Below are positions 1 to 10,656 of a DNA stretch of 64,000 nt, piece by piece. The notes beneath the pieces are model-generated. The model saw nothing but the letters and a program-made list of their open reading frames with translations, had not been told where the DNA came from and did not search any database. Position 1 is the first letter of the stretch, and the number at the start of each line of letters is the position of its first letter. A program made the position numbers and the translations under genes. This stretch comes from an uncultured Chelatococcus sp. GTDB taxonomy: Bacteria > Pseudomonadota > Alphaproteobacteria > Rhizobiales > Beijerinckiaceae. The DNA is taken from the NCBI GenBank assembly GCA_937863995.1, contig CALMIK010000046.1:88655-152654 (forward strand), written 5' to 3'.

Positions 1-63
1 CTGCGTTCGGCGTTCTACGAGGCGGGCGCTCAGCTCGTGCATCTCACGGAAGCACGCGTCTGA
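1..63 (+). CDS. C-terminal end of an unidentified protein (truncated by window edge)
   Basis: Twenty sense codons in frame 1 end at a TGA at 61-63, and the last residues read EAGAQLVHLTEARV. The reading frame runs in from outside the window. It is too short to assign to a family. It precedes the aminotransferase gene by about 140 bp of AT-richer sequence, so it is probably in a separate transcription unit. Confidence 0.45.
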   Translation: MRSAFYEAGAQLVHLTEARV

Positions 64-201
64 AGTATTTCGTCCAAGTAAGTATTACGCCCAAGTATAA
101 GATAATAAATTGCATCAAAAAACTCCAGGCGGCCCGCTCTGGGCGCGATTTATCATGCGCTGAGTTAAAGAACGCAGCAAAAATAACAGGAGGAATCGCT
201 C

Positions 202-1404
202 ATGACTGCCTCGGCCGGCTTCTCGCGCGCATCGCGGATCGCCAACCTTGAGATTTCGGAAATCGTGCAGCTGTCGGAGCGGGCAGCCGCGCTGAAGGCC
301 GAAGGGCGCGACGTGATCGCGCTGTCAACCGGCGAGCCGGATTTTCCGACGCCCGCCCACGTGATCGAAGCCGCCCACGCCGCAGCCCTTGCAGGCAAGA
401 CGCGCTATCCGGCAACGCTCGGGACAGCCGAACTGCGTGCGGCTATCGCCGCGGCGAATGGCGCGAAGCCGGGCGAGGTCATCGTGTCGACCGGCGCCAA
501 GCAGGTGCTGTCGAACGCCATGCTCGCCACGCTGAACCCCGGCGACGAGGTGATCATGCCGGCGCCCTACTGGACGAGCTATTCCGATATCGTGGCGCTC
601 GCCGGAGGGCGGCCGGTCGTGATCCCATGCGCCATGACGGAGGGCTTCAAGCTCGGGGCCGAGGCGCTCGAGGCTGCGATCACGCCGCGCACGCGCTGGC
701 TGATGCTGAATTCGCCGTCGAACCCGTCCGGCGCGATCTATTCCGCCGCTGAAATCCGCGCGCTCGCCGAGGTTCTCGCGCGTCATCCGCATGTCTGGGT
801 GCTCTCCGACGAAATCTACGACCACCTGAGCTACGAGCCCTTCACGCCGTTCAAGGCAGCCGCGCCGGAACTGGCGGGCCGGCTGCTCGTCGTCAATGGC
901 GTCTCCAAGGCCTACGCCATGACCGGCTGGCGGATCGGCTGGGGCGTGGGGCCTGCGGAACTCATCCGCGCGATGGGCGCTGTGCAGGGCCAGATCACCT
1001 CGGGCGCCTGCTCGATCGCGCAGGCGGCGGCGCTCGCGGCGCTCACCGGCGATCAGGGCCTGCTCGACGAGCGGCGCACGGCGATGCAGGCCCGGCGCGA
1101 CCGGGTGACCGCCGCCCTGAACGCGACGCCCGGCATCGTCTGCCCGGTGCCGGACGGCGCCTTCTATGTCTTTCCCGATATTTCGGATGCGATCGCTTAT
1201 GGCGGCTTCGATTCCGACGCGGCGCTCTGCGGCTGGCTGCTGGACGAAGCGGGCGTCGCCATCGTGCCGGGCCGCGCCTTCGGCCTGCCGGGCCACGCGC
1301 GCCTGTCCTTCGCCTACGCCGACGCGGAACTTGAGGCCGGCCTGTCGCGCATTCGGACGGCACTCGACACGCGGCTGGAAGACCGCGCCGCCGACATCGC
1401 CTGA
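202..1404 (+). CDS. Class I/II pyridoxal-phosphate aminotransferase (aspartate aminotransferase-like)
   Basis: A 400-residue fold-type I aminotransferase, the usual length for the AspC/AAT I-gamma group, predicted cytoplasmic. The PLP-binding lysine is K236 in SKAYAMTGWRIGW. N174 lies in SPSNPSG, and D203 and Y206 lie in SDEIYDH. The ATG at 202 is preceded by a strong Shine-Dalgarno, CAGGAGGAA. The family moves amino groups between amino acids and 2-oxoacids; the substrate cannot be read from sequence. It is followed at 57 bp by a 2-oxoacid dehydrogenase E1, so the two may act in series: the transaminase makes the oxoacid and the E1 decarboxylates it. 2-Aminoadipate is a plausible substrate given the nearby glutaryl-CoA genes, but that is inference. 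Confidence 0.9.
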   Translation: MTASAGFSRASRIANLEISEIVQLSERAAALKAEGRDVIALSTGEPDFPTPAHVIEAAHAAALAGKTRYPATLGTAELRAAIAAANGAKPGEVIVSTGAKQVLSNAMLATLNPGDEVIMPAPYWTSYSDIVALAGGRPVVIPCAMTEGFKLGAEALEAAITPRTRWLMLNSPSNPSGAIYSAAEIRALAEVLARHPHVWVLSDEIYDHLSYEPFTPFKAAAPELAGRLLVVNGVSKAYAMTGWRIGWGVGPAELIRAMGAVQGQITSGACSIAQAAALAALTGDQGLLDERRTAMQARRDRVTAALNATPGIVCPVPDGAFYVFPDISDAIAYGGFDSDAALCGWLLDEAGVAIVPGRAFGLPGHARLSFAYADAELEAGLSRIRTALDTRLEDRAADIA

Positions 1405-1461
1405 AGCGCCATTCAAGCAAGACCCCGGAAGAACGGGGAGAGGACAGGAAGGAGGATAGTC

Positions 1462-3651
1462 ATGGGCCGTTCAGTTATCGTGCATGAGAACTTCCTGCGC
1501 CGGGTGCCGGCCGGGGATTTTCCACCCGGCCCAGCGCCGTCCGGGCCGCTGACGAATCCGCAGGCGGTATCGCTGTTTCGCTCGGGCTGCCTGTCGCGGG
1601 CGCTGGATCGCACCAGCCGGGCGATGCAGGCGGCGGGAACGGGCTTCTACACCATCGGCTCGTCCGGCCACGAAGGGCTTGCGGCCGTCGCGGCAGCGCT
1701 GCGCCCCACCGACATGGCCTTCCTGCATTACCGCGACGCGGCGTTCCAGATCCAGCGGGCCGAGCAGGTGCCGGGCCAGTCGATCGCGTGGGACATGCTG
1801 CTGTCCTTCGCCTGTTCCTCCGAGGATCCGATCTCGGGCGGGCGGCACAAGGTGCTGGGCTCGAAGGCGCTGTCCATTCCGCCCCAAACGTCGACCATCG
1901 CCAGCCATCTGCCCAAGGCGGTCGGCGCCGCCTATGCGATCGGCGCGGCGAAAAGGCATCGGCCCGAGCATGCGACCCTGCCGGACGACGCCATCATCTA
2001 TTGCAGCTTCGGCGACGCCTCGGCCAACCACTCCACCGCGCAGGGCGCGTTCAACGCCGCGCAGTGGACCTCCTATCAAGGGGTGCCTCTGCCGATCCTG
2101 TTCTGTTGCGAGGACAACGGCATCGGCATTTCCACCAGAACGCCCGCCGGCTGGATCGCCGCGACGTTCTCCAACCGGCCCGGCATCAAGTATTTCGCCT
2201 GCGACGGGCTCGACATCTACGACACCTACGCCACGGCGCAGGCGGCGGCGCATTACGTCCGCACCCGCCGCAAGCCCGCCTTCCTGCACGTGCGCACAGT
2301 CCGCCTCTACGGCCACGCCGGCGCCGATCTGCCGACGACCTACCTGCCCAAGGCCGATGTCGAGGCCGAGGAGGCGAACGATCCGCTGCTGCATTCGGTG
2401 CGGCTGCTGGCGGAAGCGGGCGCGCTCCGGCCGCATGAGGCGCTGGCGATCTACACGGAAACCGCGGAGCGCGTGTCGCGCATCGCCGCCGAGGCGGTGA
2501 CGCGGCCGCGTCTGCGCACCGCCGGCGACGTCATGGCGTCGCTGATCCCGCCCCGGCGCGCCTGCCGGGCGAGCAACGGACCGGACGGCGACACCCGCGC
2601 GCAGGCCTTCGGCGGCGACCTTAAGGCGATGGACGAGCCGCAAATCATGTTGCGCCTCATCAACTGGGCGCTGACCGACCTGATGCTGGCCCACAACGAA
2701 GTCGTCGTGATGGGCGAGGATGTGGGCCGCAAGGGCGGTGTCTACGGCGTCACGCAGAAGCTCGTCCAGCGCTTCGGACCGGACCGGGTGATCGATACCC
2801 TGCTCGACGAACAGTCGATACTTGGCCTTGCCATCGGCATGGGACAGAACGGGTTCGTGCCGATGCCCGAGATCCAGTTCCTCGCCTATCTGCACAATGC
2901 AGAGGACCAGATTCGTGGCGAGGCGGCGACGCTGCCGTTCTTCTCCAACGGCCAGTTCACCAATCCCATGGTGCTGCGCATCGCGGGGCTCGGCTATCAG
3001 AAGGGTTTCGGCGGACATTTCCACAACGACAACTCGGTGGCCGTTCTGCGCGACATTCCGGGCGTGATCCTCGCCGTGCCGTCGAACGGCGCCGACGCAG
3101 CGCGGATGTTGCGCGAATGCGTGCGGCTGGCGCGGGAAGAACAACGGGTGGTCGTGTTTCTGGAACCCATCGCGCTTTATCCGATGCGCGACCTGCATGC
3201 CGAAAAGGACGGGCTGTGGCTGCGCCGCTATCCCGACCCGGCCGAGACGATTGCGCTCGGCGAAGTCGGCGTGGAGGGCGCGGGCGAGGACATCGCCATC
3301 GTCACTTTCGGCAACGGCGTGTATCTGTCGCATCGCGCGCTGCCCCGGATCGAGGCGGCGGGGTTGAAGGCGCGTATCGTCGATTTGCGCTGGCTCTCGC
3401 CCTTGCCCAAGGACGCCCTGACGGCCGCGGTGCGCGGCTGCCGCCATGTGCTGGTCGTCGATGAAACCCGCCATTCCGGCGGCGTGGCCGAGGCGCTGAT
3501 GGCGCATTTCCATGAGCATTCGCCGGCGAAACTGGCGCGGCTGACGGCCGAGGACAGTTTCATCCCCACCGGCCCCGCCTATGCCGCGACCATGCCGTCG
3601 GCGGACGGCATCGTATCCGCCGCGATCGCACTCACCGGAGCGCAGCCATGA
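1462..3651 (+). CDS. Fused alpha/beta E1 component of a 2-oxoacid dehydrogenase (thiamine diphosphate dependent)
   Basis: A 729-residue protein that carries both E1 halves in one chain. Residues about 50-370 are the E1-alpha ThDP-binding half, with the pyrophosphate motif beginning FGDAS (D185) and ending EDNG (N219). Residues about 395-729 are the E1-beta half (GEDVG, DEQSILGLAIG, GGHFHNDNS, then the C-terminal transketolase-like domain). E1 decarboxylates a 2-oxoacid and passes the acyl group to a lipoyl-E2. No E2, E3 or lipoyl domain is encoded nearby, so it must borrow them or hand the acyl group elsewhere. A GGAGGAT ribosome site precedes the ATG. Its stop overlaps the next start by 4 bp, implying translational coupling to the acyltransferase. 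Branched-chain, acetoin and oxoadipate types cannot be separated by eye. Confidence 0.88.
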   Translation: MGRSVIVHENFLRRVPAGDFPPGPAPSGPLTNPQAVSLFRSGCLSRALDRTSRAMQAAGTGFYTIGSSGHEGLAAVAAALRPTDMAFLHYRDAAFQIQRAEQVPGQSIAWDMLLSFACSSEDPISGGRHKVLGSKALSIPPQTSTIASHLPKAVGAAYAIGAAKRHRPEHATLPDDAIIYCSFGDASANHSTAQGAFNAAQWTSYQGVPLPILFCCEDNGIGISTRTPAGWIAATFSNRPGIKYFACDGLDIYDTYATAQAAAHYVRTRRKPAFLHVRTVRLYGHAGADLPTTYLPKADVEAEEANDPLLHSVRLLAEAGALRPHEALAIYTETAERVSRIAAEAVTRPRLRTAGDVMASLIPPRRACRASNGPDGDTRAQAFGGDLKAMDEPQIMLRLINWALTDLMLAHNEVVVMGEDVGRKGGVYGVTQKLVQRFGPDRVIDTLLDEQSILGLAIGMGQNGFVPMPEIQFLAYLHNAEDQIRGEAATLPFFSNGQFTNPMVLRIAGLGYQKGFGGHFHNDNSVAVLRDIPGVILAVPSNGADAARMLRECVRLAREEQRVVVFLEPIALYPMRDLHAEKDGLWLRRYPDPAETIALGEVGVEGAGEDIAIVTFGNGVYLSHRALPRIEAAGLKARIVDLRWLSPLPKDALTAAVRGCRHVLVVDETRHSGGVAEALMAHFHEHSPAKLARLTAEDSFIPTGPAYAATMPSADGIVSAAIALTGAQP

Positions 3652-4685
3652 AGACAGCCGTGGTGATCTGCCCCGGACGGGGCACCTATAACGCCGACGA
3701 ACTGGGCTACCTGGGCCGGCATTTTCCCGATTCCGCCCTGCTCGCGGCATTCGACGCCCAACGCGCCGAAGCCGGTCAGAGCACCCTGTCCGAACTCGAT
3801 GGCGCGGAACGCTTTTCGCTCGCCCGGCATTCGCGCGGCGACAACGCATCGGGGCTGATCTTCGCCGCGACCCTCGGCGATTTTCTGTCCATCGACCGCG
3901 AGGCCGTGCGGATCGTTGCCGTAACCGGCAATTCGATGGGATGGTATTCGGCCCTGGCCTGCGGCGGCGCGCTATCGCCGGAGAACGGCTTTCGCGTCGC
4001 CAACACCATGGGCACCCTGATGCAAAAGGCCCTGATCGGCGGGCAGTTGATCTACCCGTGGGTGGACGAGAACTGGAAGCCGCGCCGCGACCGCAAGGCA
4101 GGACTGCTGGCGCTGGTGCGGGACATCGGCCAACGGCCCGGCCACAGCCTGTTCCTGTCGATCGACCTCGGCGGCATGCTGGTGCTGGCCGGCGACGAGG
4201 CGGGGCTCGCGGCGTTCGAGGCCGCTGTCGAGCCGGTGCAGCGCCGGTTCCCGATGCGGCTCGGCAATCACGCGGCCTTTCACACGCCGCTTCAGGCGCC
4301 CGTCGCGCAGCAGGGCCGCGCCCTGCTGTCGCCCGCCCTGTTCGGCCAGCCCATGCTGCCGATGATCGACGGGCGCGGCGCCATCTGGTGGCCGGGCGCG
4401 ACGGACATCGAGGCGCTGTGGGATTACACGCTCGGCGCGCAGGTAACGGAGAGCTACGACTTCAGCCGCGCCCTCGCCGTCGCGGCGCGCGAATTTGCGC
4501 CGGATCTGTTCATCGTCACCGGGCCCGGCACGACACTGGGAGGCGCCGTGGCACAATCGCTCATCGTGGCCGACTGGCGCGGGATGGACAGCAGGGAAGC
4601 CTTCCGCGCCCTGCAGGACAAGGCGCCGCTGCTCGTCTCGATGGGCATGGCGGAACAGCGCGGGACCGTGACCGGGGGCGCCTGA
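3648..4685 (+). CDS. FabD-like acyltransferase (malonyl-CoA:ACP transacylase superfamily)
   Basis: A 345-residue protein with the alpha/beta-hydrolase-like acyltransferase core of FabD. The nucleophile elbow reads GNSMG with S96, where most relatives have GHSxG. The partner histidine is H212 in NHAAFHTP. Where E. coli FabD has an arginine before the GxxMQ segment to hold the malonyl carboxylate, this protein has M121 (TMGTLMQKA), which argues against malonyl as substrate. The start overlaps the E1 stop (ATGA), so it is almost certainly co-translated with the E1. A reasonable inference is that it moves the acyl group made by, or needed by, the E1 enzyme; there is no direct evidence of substrate. 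Confidence 0.75.
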   Translation: MKTAVVICPGRGTYNADELGYLGRHFPDSALLAAFDAQRAEAGQSTLSELDGAERFSLARHSRGDNASGLIFAATLGDFLSIDREAVRIVAVTGNSMGWYSALACGGALSPENGFRVANTMGTLMQKALIGGQLIYPWVDENWKPRRDRKAGLLALVRDIGQRPGHSLFLSIDLGGMLVLAGDEAGLAAFEAAVEPVQRRFPMRLGNHAAFHTPLQAPVAQQGRALLSPALFGQPMLPMIDGRGAIWWPGATDIEALWDYTLGAQVTESYDFSRALAVAAREFAPDLFIVTGPGTTLGGAVAQSLIVADWRGMDSREAFRALQDKAPLLVSMGMAEQRGTVTGGA

Positions 4686-4711
4686 CGGAAACCGGCATAC
4701 CACGCCGACCG

Positions 4712-5905
4712 TTACGGGTTTGACCGCGCCTTTTCGGCTGCGTCGAGTTCGGCCAGGATCTCCGCCGTATGTTCGCCTATGCCCGGAGAGCGGCGATCGA
4801 GCGCAAGGCTGGCGCCCGACAGGGTGATCGGCGTGCGGACGCCGGGCACGCCTTGCGGCGCGATCTGCATGCCGCGCGCCTTGATTTGCGGATCGGCGAA
4901 AACGTCCGCCACCGTGTTGATGGGACCTGCCGGCACGCCCTCGGCTTCCAGCGCGGCGAGCAGCGTGTCGCGCGGCCACGCGGCGATGGCTGAGCCCAAA
5001 AGCGCCGTCAGCGCATCCCGGTTGGCGACACGGTCGGCATTGGTGGAAAAGCGCGGATCAGCCGCGAGCGCGTCGAGGCCGAGCACCCGCGCGAGCCGGC
5101 CGAACTGGCCATCGTTGCCCACGGCGACGATGACGAAGCCGTCCGCGACCGCGAAGGTCTGATAGGGCGCGATATTGGGATGCGCGTTGCCGAGCCGGTG
5201 CGGCGCGACGCCGGACGCAAGGTAATTCATGGCCTGGTTCGCCAGCACGCCGGTGATGCAGTCGAACAGGGCCATGTCCACATGCTGGCCGAGGCCGGTG
5301 TGCTGGCGCTGCAGCAACGCGGCCTGGATGGCGATCACGCCGTACAGGCCGGTGAAGATATCGACGAAGGCAACGCCTGTTTTCTGCGGCGCGCCGTCCG
5401 GCTCCCCGGTCAGGTCCATGATCGCGCCCATGCCCTGAATCATGAAATCGTAGCCGGCGCGTTTGGCATAGGGACCCGTCTGGCCGAACCCCGTGACCGA
5501 GCAATAGATCAGGCGCGGATTGATCTCGCGCAGGGTTTCGTAGTCGAGGCCGTATTTGGCGAGGCCACCGACCTTGAAGTTCTCCACGACCACGTCCGCG
5601 TCGCGCACGAGGCGGTGCACCAGCGCACGCCCCTCCTCCGTCGTGAAGTCGGCGGTTATGGAGCGCTTGCCCCGGTTGCACGCATGGAAATAGGCCGCAG
5701 ACGTTTCGCCTTCCACGGTGATGAAAGGCGGTCCCCAGCTGCGTGTGTCGTCTCCCTGCGGGCTTTCGACCTTGACGACGTCTGCGCCGAGATCCGCCAG
5801 CGTCTGGCCGATCCACGGGCCGGCAAGGATGCGCGCCAGCTCGATGACCCTCAGCCCCGAAAGGGGCGCTTCCGCTGCGCCGGAACCGTGGTTGACCTCG
5901 GGCAT
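4712..5905 (-). CDS. gcoT: CaiB/BaiF (class III) CoA-transferase, probably succinyl-CoA:glutarate CoA-transferase
   Basis: A 397-residue family III CoA-transferase. The N-terminal segment reads LSGLRVIELARILAGPW and the catalytic aspartate lies in FVDIFTGLYG, as in formyl-CoA transferases. It sits 87 bp downstream of glutaryl-CoA dehydrogenase on the same strand. The gcdH-gcoT pair next to a LysR gene is the glutarate catabolism arrangement known from pseudomonads, in which the transferase makes glutaryl-CoA from glutarate. The substrate is inferred from this neighbourhood only. The 3' end converges with the plus-strand acyltransferase gene, leaving 26 bp between stops. Confidence 0.85.
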   Translation of the reverse strand: MPEVNHGSGAAEAPLSGLRVIELARILAGPWIGQTLADLGADVVKVESPQGDDTRSWGPPFITVEGETSAAYFHACNRGKRSITADFTTEEGRALVHRLVRDADVVVENFKVGGLAKYGLDYETLREINPRLIYCSVTGFGQTGPYAKRAGYDFMIQGMGAIMDLTGEPDGAPQKTGVAFVDIFTGLYGVIAIQAALLQRQHTGLGQHVDMALFDCITGVLANQAMNYLASGVAPHRLGNAHPNIAPYQTFAVADGFVIVAVGNDGQFGRLARVLGLDALAADPRFSTNADRVANRDALTALLGSAIAAWPRDTLLAALEAEGVPAGPINTVADVFADPQIKARGMQIAPQGVPGVRTPITLSGASLALDRRSPGIGEHTAEILAELDAAEKARSNP

Positions 5906-5992
5906 GGCCGGATACCTCGAAAAAGAGCCGCCCGCATCGGTCTTCCCCGGTGGGATTTCCGACGCAGGCGCAGTTGCGGGAGAGACAGGGGC

Positions 5993-7180
<1,188 letters not shown>

Positions 7181-7290
7181 GGCATGGATCTCCCTATCCG
7201 GCGTTTCGGCGGCGCGCTGCATTTCCCGCGCGCTACGCTTCTAATGACGGTAACATGCATGGATTCACGATCGGGCTCAAACGATGTTTA

Positions 7291-7318
7291 CTCATCGCAA
7301 TCATGAGATATATTCATG
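7291..7318. promoter_or_regulatory. Overlapping dyads in the gcdH/LysR divergent promoter region
   Basis: Two perfect 5-bp inverted repeats share their centre arm: CTCAT-N7-ATGAG (7291-7307) and CATGA-N7-TCATG (7302-7318). They lie in the AT-rich gap between gcdH and the LysR gene, where an autoregulating LysR protein would be expected to bind. The spacing fits a LysR-type site, but binding is inferred. Confidence 0.45.
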
Positions 7319-7322
7319 TATT

Positions 7323-8243
7323 ATGATCACTATGCAACGCCGCCTGCTGCCCGCCACGAAGGCACTGGCCGCTTTCGAGGCCGTGGCCAGACTGGGCAGC
7401 TTCTCTGCGGCGGCGCAAGAGCTGTCGCTGACCCAGAGCGCCGTCTCCAAGCAGATGGCGGTGCTTGAGGGGCAACTCGGCATCGCGCTTTTCGAGCGCA
7501 ACGGCCGCGGCATCGTTCCCACGAAAGAAGGCGTCGCCTACGCCGACGCCGTCGCGCAAGCGCTGTCGATAATCCGCGCGGCGTCGCTGCGGGCGATGTC
7601 CGGCAAGGCCGGGCAGATCCTCAATCTGGCCATGCTGCCGACTTTCGGCACCCGCTGGCTGATGCCGCGCATTCCCTCATTTATCGTCCAGCATCCGGAA
7701 GTGACCCTCAACTTCGCCACGCGCATCGGGCACCTCGACATCGCCACCGACGATTTCGACGCGGCGATCCAGATCGGCACGCCGGAATGGCCGGGAATGG
7801 AAGCCACTTTCCTGATGCACGAGACGGTGGCGCCCATGGCAAGCCCGGCGTTTCTGCGCGAACATCCGGTCGCCACGCCGGAGGATCTCATGCGGTTGCC
7901 GCTGTTGCACATGGGATCGCGCCCGGAGGCGTGGGAGCACTGGTTCGGCACTTTGGGCGCGCCCGCGCCGGCCATGCACGGCATGCGCTTCGAGCAGTTC
8001 TCGACCGTGGCGCAGGCATGCATCGCCGGTGTCGGCATCGCGCTGCTGCCGCAATTCCTGATCACGGCGGAAATCGAGAGCCGGCAGTTGGTCGTGGCCT
8101 ACGATCACCCTGTCAGAAGCCCGCGCTCCTACTACCTGCTGTCGCCGCATGCGCGAGCGGAACTCCCCCCTGTCGTCGCGTTCCGGGACTGGCTGACCGC
8201 CGAAATCGCGCTATGGACCCGGGAAATGGACACGAGCGCGTAG
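7323..8243 (+). CDS. LysR-type transcriptional regulator (GcvA/GcdR-like)
   Basis: About 306 residues. The N-terminal winged HTH begins RRLLPATKALAAFEAVARLGS and contains the recognition helix in LTQSAVSKQMAVLE. A LysR substrate-binding domain follows from about residue 90. It is transcribed divergently from gcdH-gcoT, which is the arrangement of the glutarate regulator GcdR. The start is uncertain: ATG codons at 7323 and 7332 both precede the conserved HTH, while the longer frame from 7284 would run through the putative operator and is disfavoured. It probably activates gcdH-gcoT in response to glutarate or glutaryl-CoA (inference). Confidence 0.88.
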   Translation: MITMQRRLLPATKALAAFEAVARLGSFSAAAQELSLTQSAVSKQMAVLEGQLGIALFERNGRGIVPTKEGVAYADAVAQALSIIRAASLRAMSGKAGQILNLAMLPTFGTRWLMPRIPSFIVQHPEVTLNFATRIGHLDIATDDFDAAIQIGTPEWPGMEATFLMHETVAPMASPAFLREHPVATPEDLMRLPLLHMGSRPEAWEHWFGTLGAPAPAMHGMRFEQFSTVAQACIAGVGIALLPQFLITAEIESRQLVVAYDHPVRSPRSYYLLSPHARAELPPVVAFRDWLTAEIALWTREMDTSA

Positions 8244-8340
8244 GTCACTCGTTACGTCGCAGGCGTTCGTCAGCCCGCCCGGAAACGGCATCCGACCTTC
8301 CGCCGCGCGTCGAAAACCAGCAGAACCGGCATCATCCGCG

Positions 8341-8378
8341 CCCAACTGGCGTTCCGGCACGACGGAACGCCAGTTGGG
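8341..8378. terminator. Perfect 15-bp stem, 8-nt loop hairpin in the LysR-array gap
   Basis: The arms at 8341-8355 and 8364-8378 are exact reverse complements (CCCAACTGGCGTTCC and its partner) with loop GGCACGAC. The hairpin stands in a 323-bp gap (8244-8566) with no convincing gene, between the LysR stop and the leader-distal end of the CRISPR array. There is no T-run on either side, so a bidirectional or Rho-assisted stop, or a protein site, are all possible. The rest of the gap shows nothing recognisable. Confidence 0.5.
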
Positions 8379-8566
8379 CAGGATCAGACGGTTTCAGGCC
8401 GCAGGACGCGTCTCTAACCAAAGATCGCACCTGCATCATACTGGCCGATGACGCATGCTCCCTGCGGAACCAGGAACAATCTCAAGCCGCCGGTCAGCAT
8501 CTCACAGACGTTTTCCGTGACCTTGTGCCGTGATCTAACCGGGAACATAGGACTGTGCGATCAGCA

Positions 8567-10656
8567 CGCTTTACCCACGCCCCCACGCGGAGGGCGACAG
8601 GGCTGCCGCGCAGGGGCAGCAGGAGGCAGCATGTTTCTACCCACGCCCCCACGCGGAGGGCGACACGGTGAGCGCAAGAAGCGCGGTCGGCCGCGGAAGT
8701 TTCTACCCACGCCCCCACGCGGAGGGCGACCAGATGCTCCTTGCGGCCGATATCGCGATGATCGTTTCTACCCACGCCCCCACGCGGAGGGCGACCGCCC
8801 TCCCTCATTTTTCCGGGTGCACCGGCGAGGTTTCTACCCACGCCCCCACGCGGAGGGCGACTTGCCGCGGCAGCCCTGGCCGCGGCGAGCAACCTGTTTC
8901 TACCCACGCCCCCACGCGGAGGGCGACCTTGCCGTCTGACTGGATACGCGCCGCCACCTGCGGTTTCTACCCACGCCCCCACGCGGAGGGCGACTGTCTG
9001 CCTGCATCAACATCAGCGGCCACACCCGGTTTCTACCCACGCCCCCACGCGGAGGGCGACGTACAAGGAGTCGAGGGTGGCATCACGTCCGTAAGCGTTT
9101 CTACCCACGCCCCCACGCGGAGGGCGACAGGCGGGATGGCTATGATCCCGCCCGCCATAAGGAGTTTCTACCCACGCCCCCACGCGGAGGGCGACACGTG
9201 GTCAGTGAGTGCACAGGCGGGCGGGCAGATGTTTCTACCCACGCCCCCACGCGGAGGGCGACGATCGGGTTGTTGTTGTTGTCGATGGGCGCGTATTCGT
9301 TTCTACCCACGCCCCCACGCGGAGGGCGACGCGCTCCCGGCCCTGCTGACAGCCTGTTGAATTCGCAGTTTCTACCCACGCCCCCACGCGGAGGGCGACG
9401 TCAACTGACTCCCGGATGATGACGCCGCTATCAGGTTTCTACCCACGCCCCCACGCGGAGGGCGACGCGAGATCACGACCGGGCTGCGCGAGATCGGAAA
9501 GTTTCTACCCACGCCCCCACGCGGAGGGCGACGGCGCGGGAGCGGCAGCTCGGCGAATGGGTAACGCGTTTCTACCCACGCCCCCACGCGGAGGGCGACC
9601 GCGACAAGCCGCGCGGTGGCAAGGAGCGCGGGAGTTTCTACCCACGCCCCCACGCGGAGGGCGACAGCGACCCCGAACGACAGCGACGCCAATCTCAAGT
9701 TTCTACCCACGCCCCCACGCGGAGGGCGACTGCGCCAGTATCGCGCGCTGACCGGCGAGGGGAGGTTTCTACCCACGCCCCCACGCGGAGGGCGACCCTC
9801 GACCGCGTCATCGAACGGCAGGGAGGCGTAGTTTCTACCCACGCCCCCACGCGGAGGGCGACCAAGCAGCGCGGTGGGCGAGTATGCTACGGTATAGTTT
9901 CTACCCACGCCCCCACGCGGAGGGCGACTTCGCCCCCCCCAAGAGCGTGATGTTTCCCGCCACGTTTCTACCCACGCCCCCACGCGGAGGGCGACTTCGC
10001 CCGACGAGCACCTTGCCGAGCTGCATCGGCTGTTTCTACCCACGCCCCCACGCGGAGGGCGACATGCGATGGGGGTGTGGTTGGGGTGTAGCGGCGTGTT
10101 TCTACCCACGCCCCCACGCGGAGGGCGACCCGAATGGTTTGAGCTTCTTACGGAGCTTGGTGATGTTTCTACCCACGCCCCCACGCGGAGGGCGACCGCG
10201 AGTTCTGAGATTAGCGCTGTTCTCAAAAGCGTTTCTACCCACGCCCCCACGCGGAGGGCGACAATCCGGGCGCTGCGGGAGGAGGTGGCGGGCCTGTTTC
10301 TACCCACGCCCCCACGCGGAGGGCGACGTTCGGCCGGAAGCGCATTAAAGAGCTGGAAGAAGTTTCTACCCACGCCCCCACGCGGAGGGCGACTGCCGAT
10401 CGGGAAACCCCATGACCGGTGGTTGAAGTTTCTACCCACGCCCCCACGCGGAGGGCGACCGGATAAACTGGCCCTCCAGTGTCCAGCTTTGGAGTTTCTA
10501 CCCACGCCCCCACGCGGAGGGCGACAACCCTCGATGGCGGCGACCTTGGTTGCAAGGGCGTTTCTACCCACGCCCCCACGCGGAGGGCGACATCGTGGGC
10601 GAACCTTGTTGCCATCGCCGATTTGTTTCTACCCACGCCCCCACGCGGAGGGCGAC
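8567..10656 (-). CRISPR. Type I-C CRISPR array, 32 repeats and 31 spacers
   Basis: The 32-bp repeat reads on the minus strand from GTCGCCCTCC to GGGTAGAAAC, the usual type I-C start and GAAAC end. Repeats begin at 8567, 8633, 8699 and so on to 10625. Spacers are 33-37 bp, mostly 34. All repeats are identical except the one at 8567-8598, which differs in four of the first five plus-strand bases. A degenerate repeat marks the leader-distal end, so the array is transcribed toward lower coordinates with its leader at 10657-10860, directly downstream of cas2. Open reading frames across the array with repeated PRGGVGRN or STHAPTRRAT units are artefacts. Spacer targets could not be searched. Confidence 0.99.

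Noticed and set aside
1471..3849. A 792-codon antisense frame under the E1 gene, and similar long antisense frames such as 5180-7306
   Set aside because: High GC content removes stops from antisense frames. The products have low-complexity arginine-rich composition and no domain, while the opposite strands encode clear enzymes.
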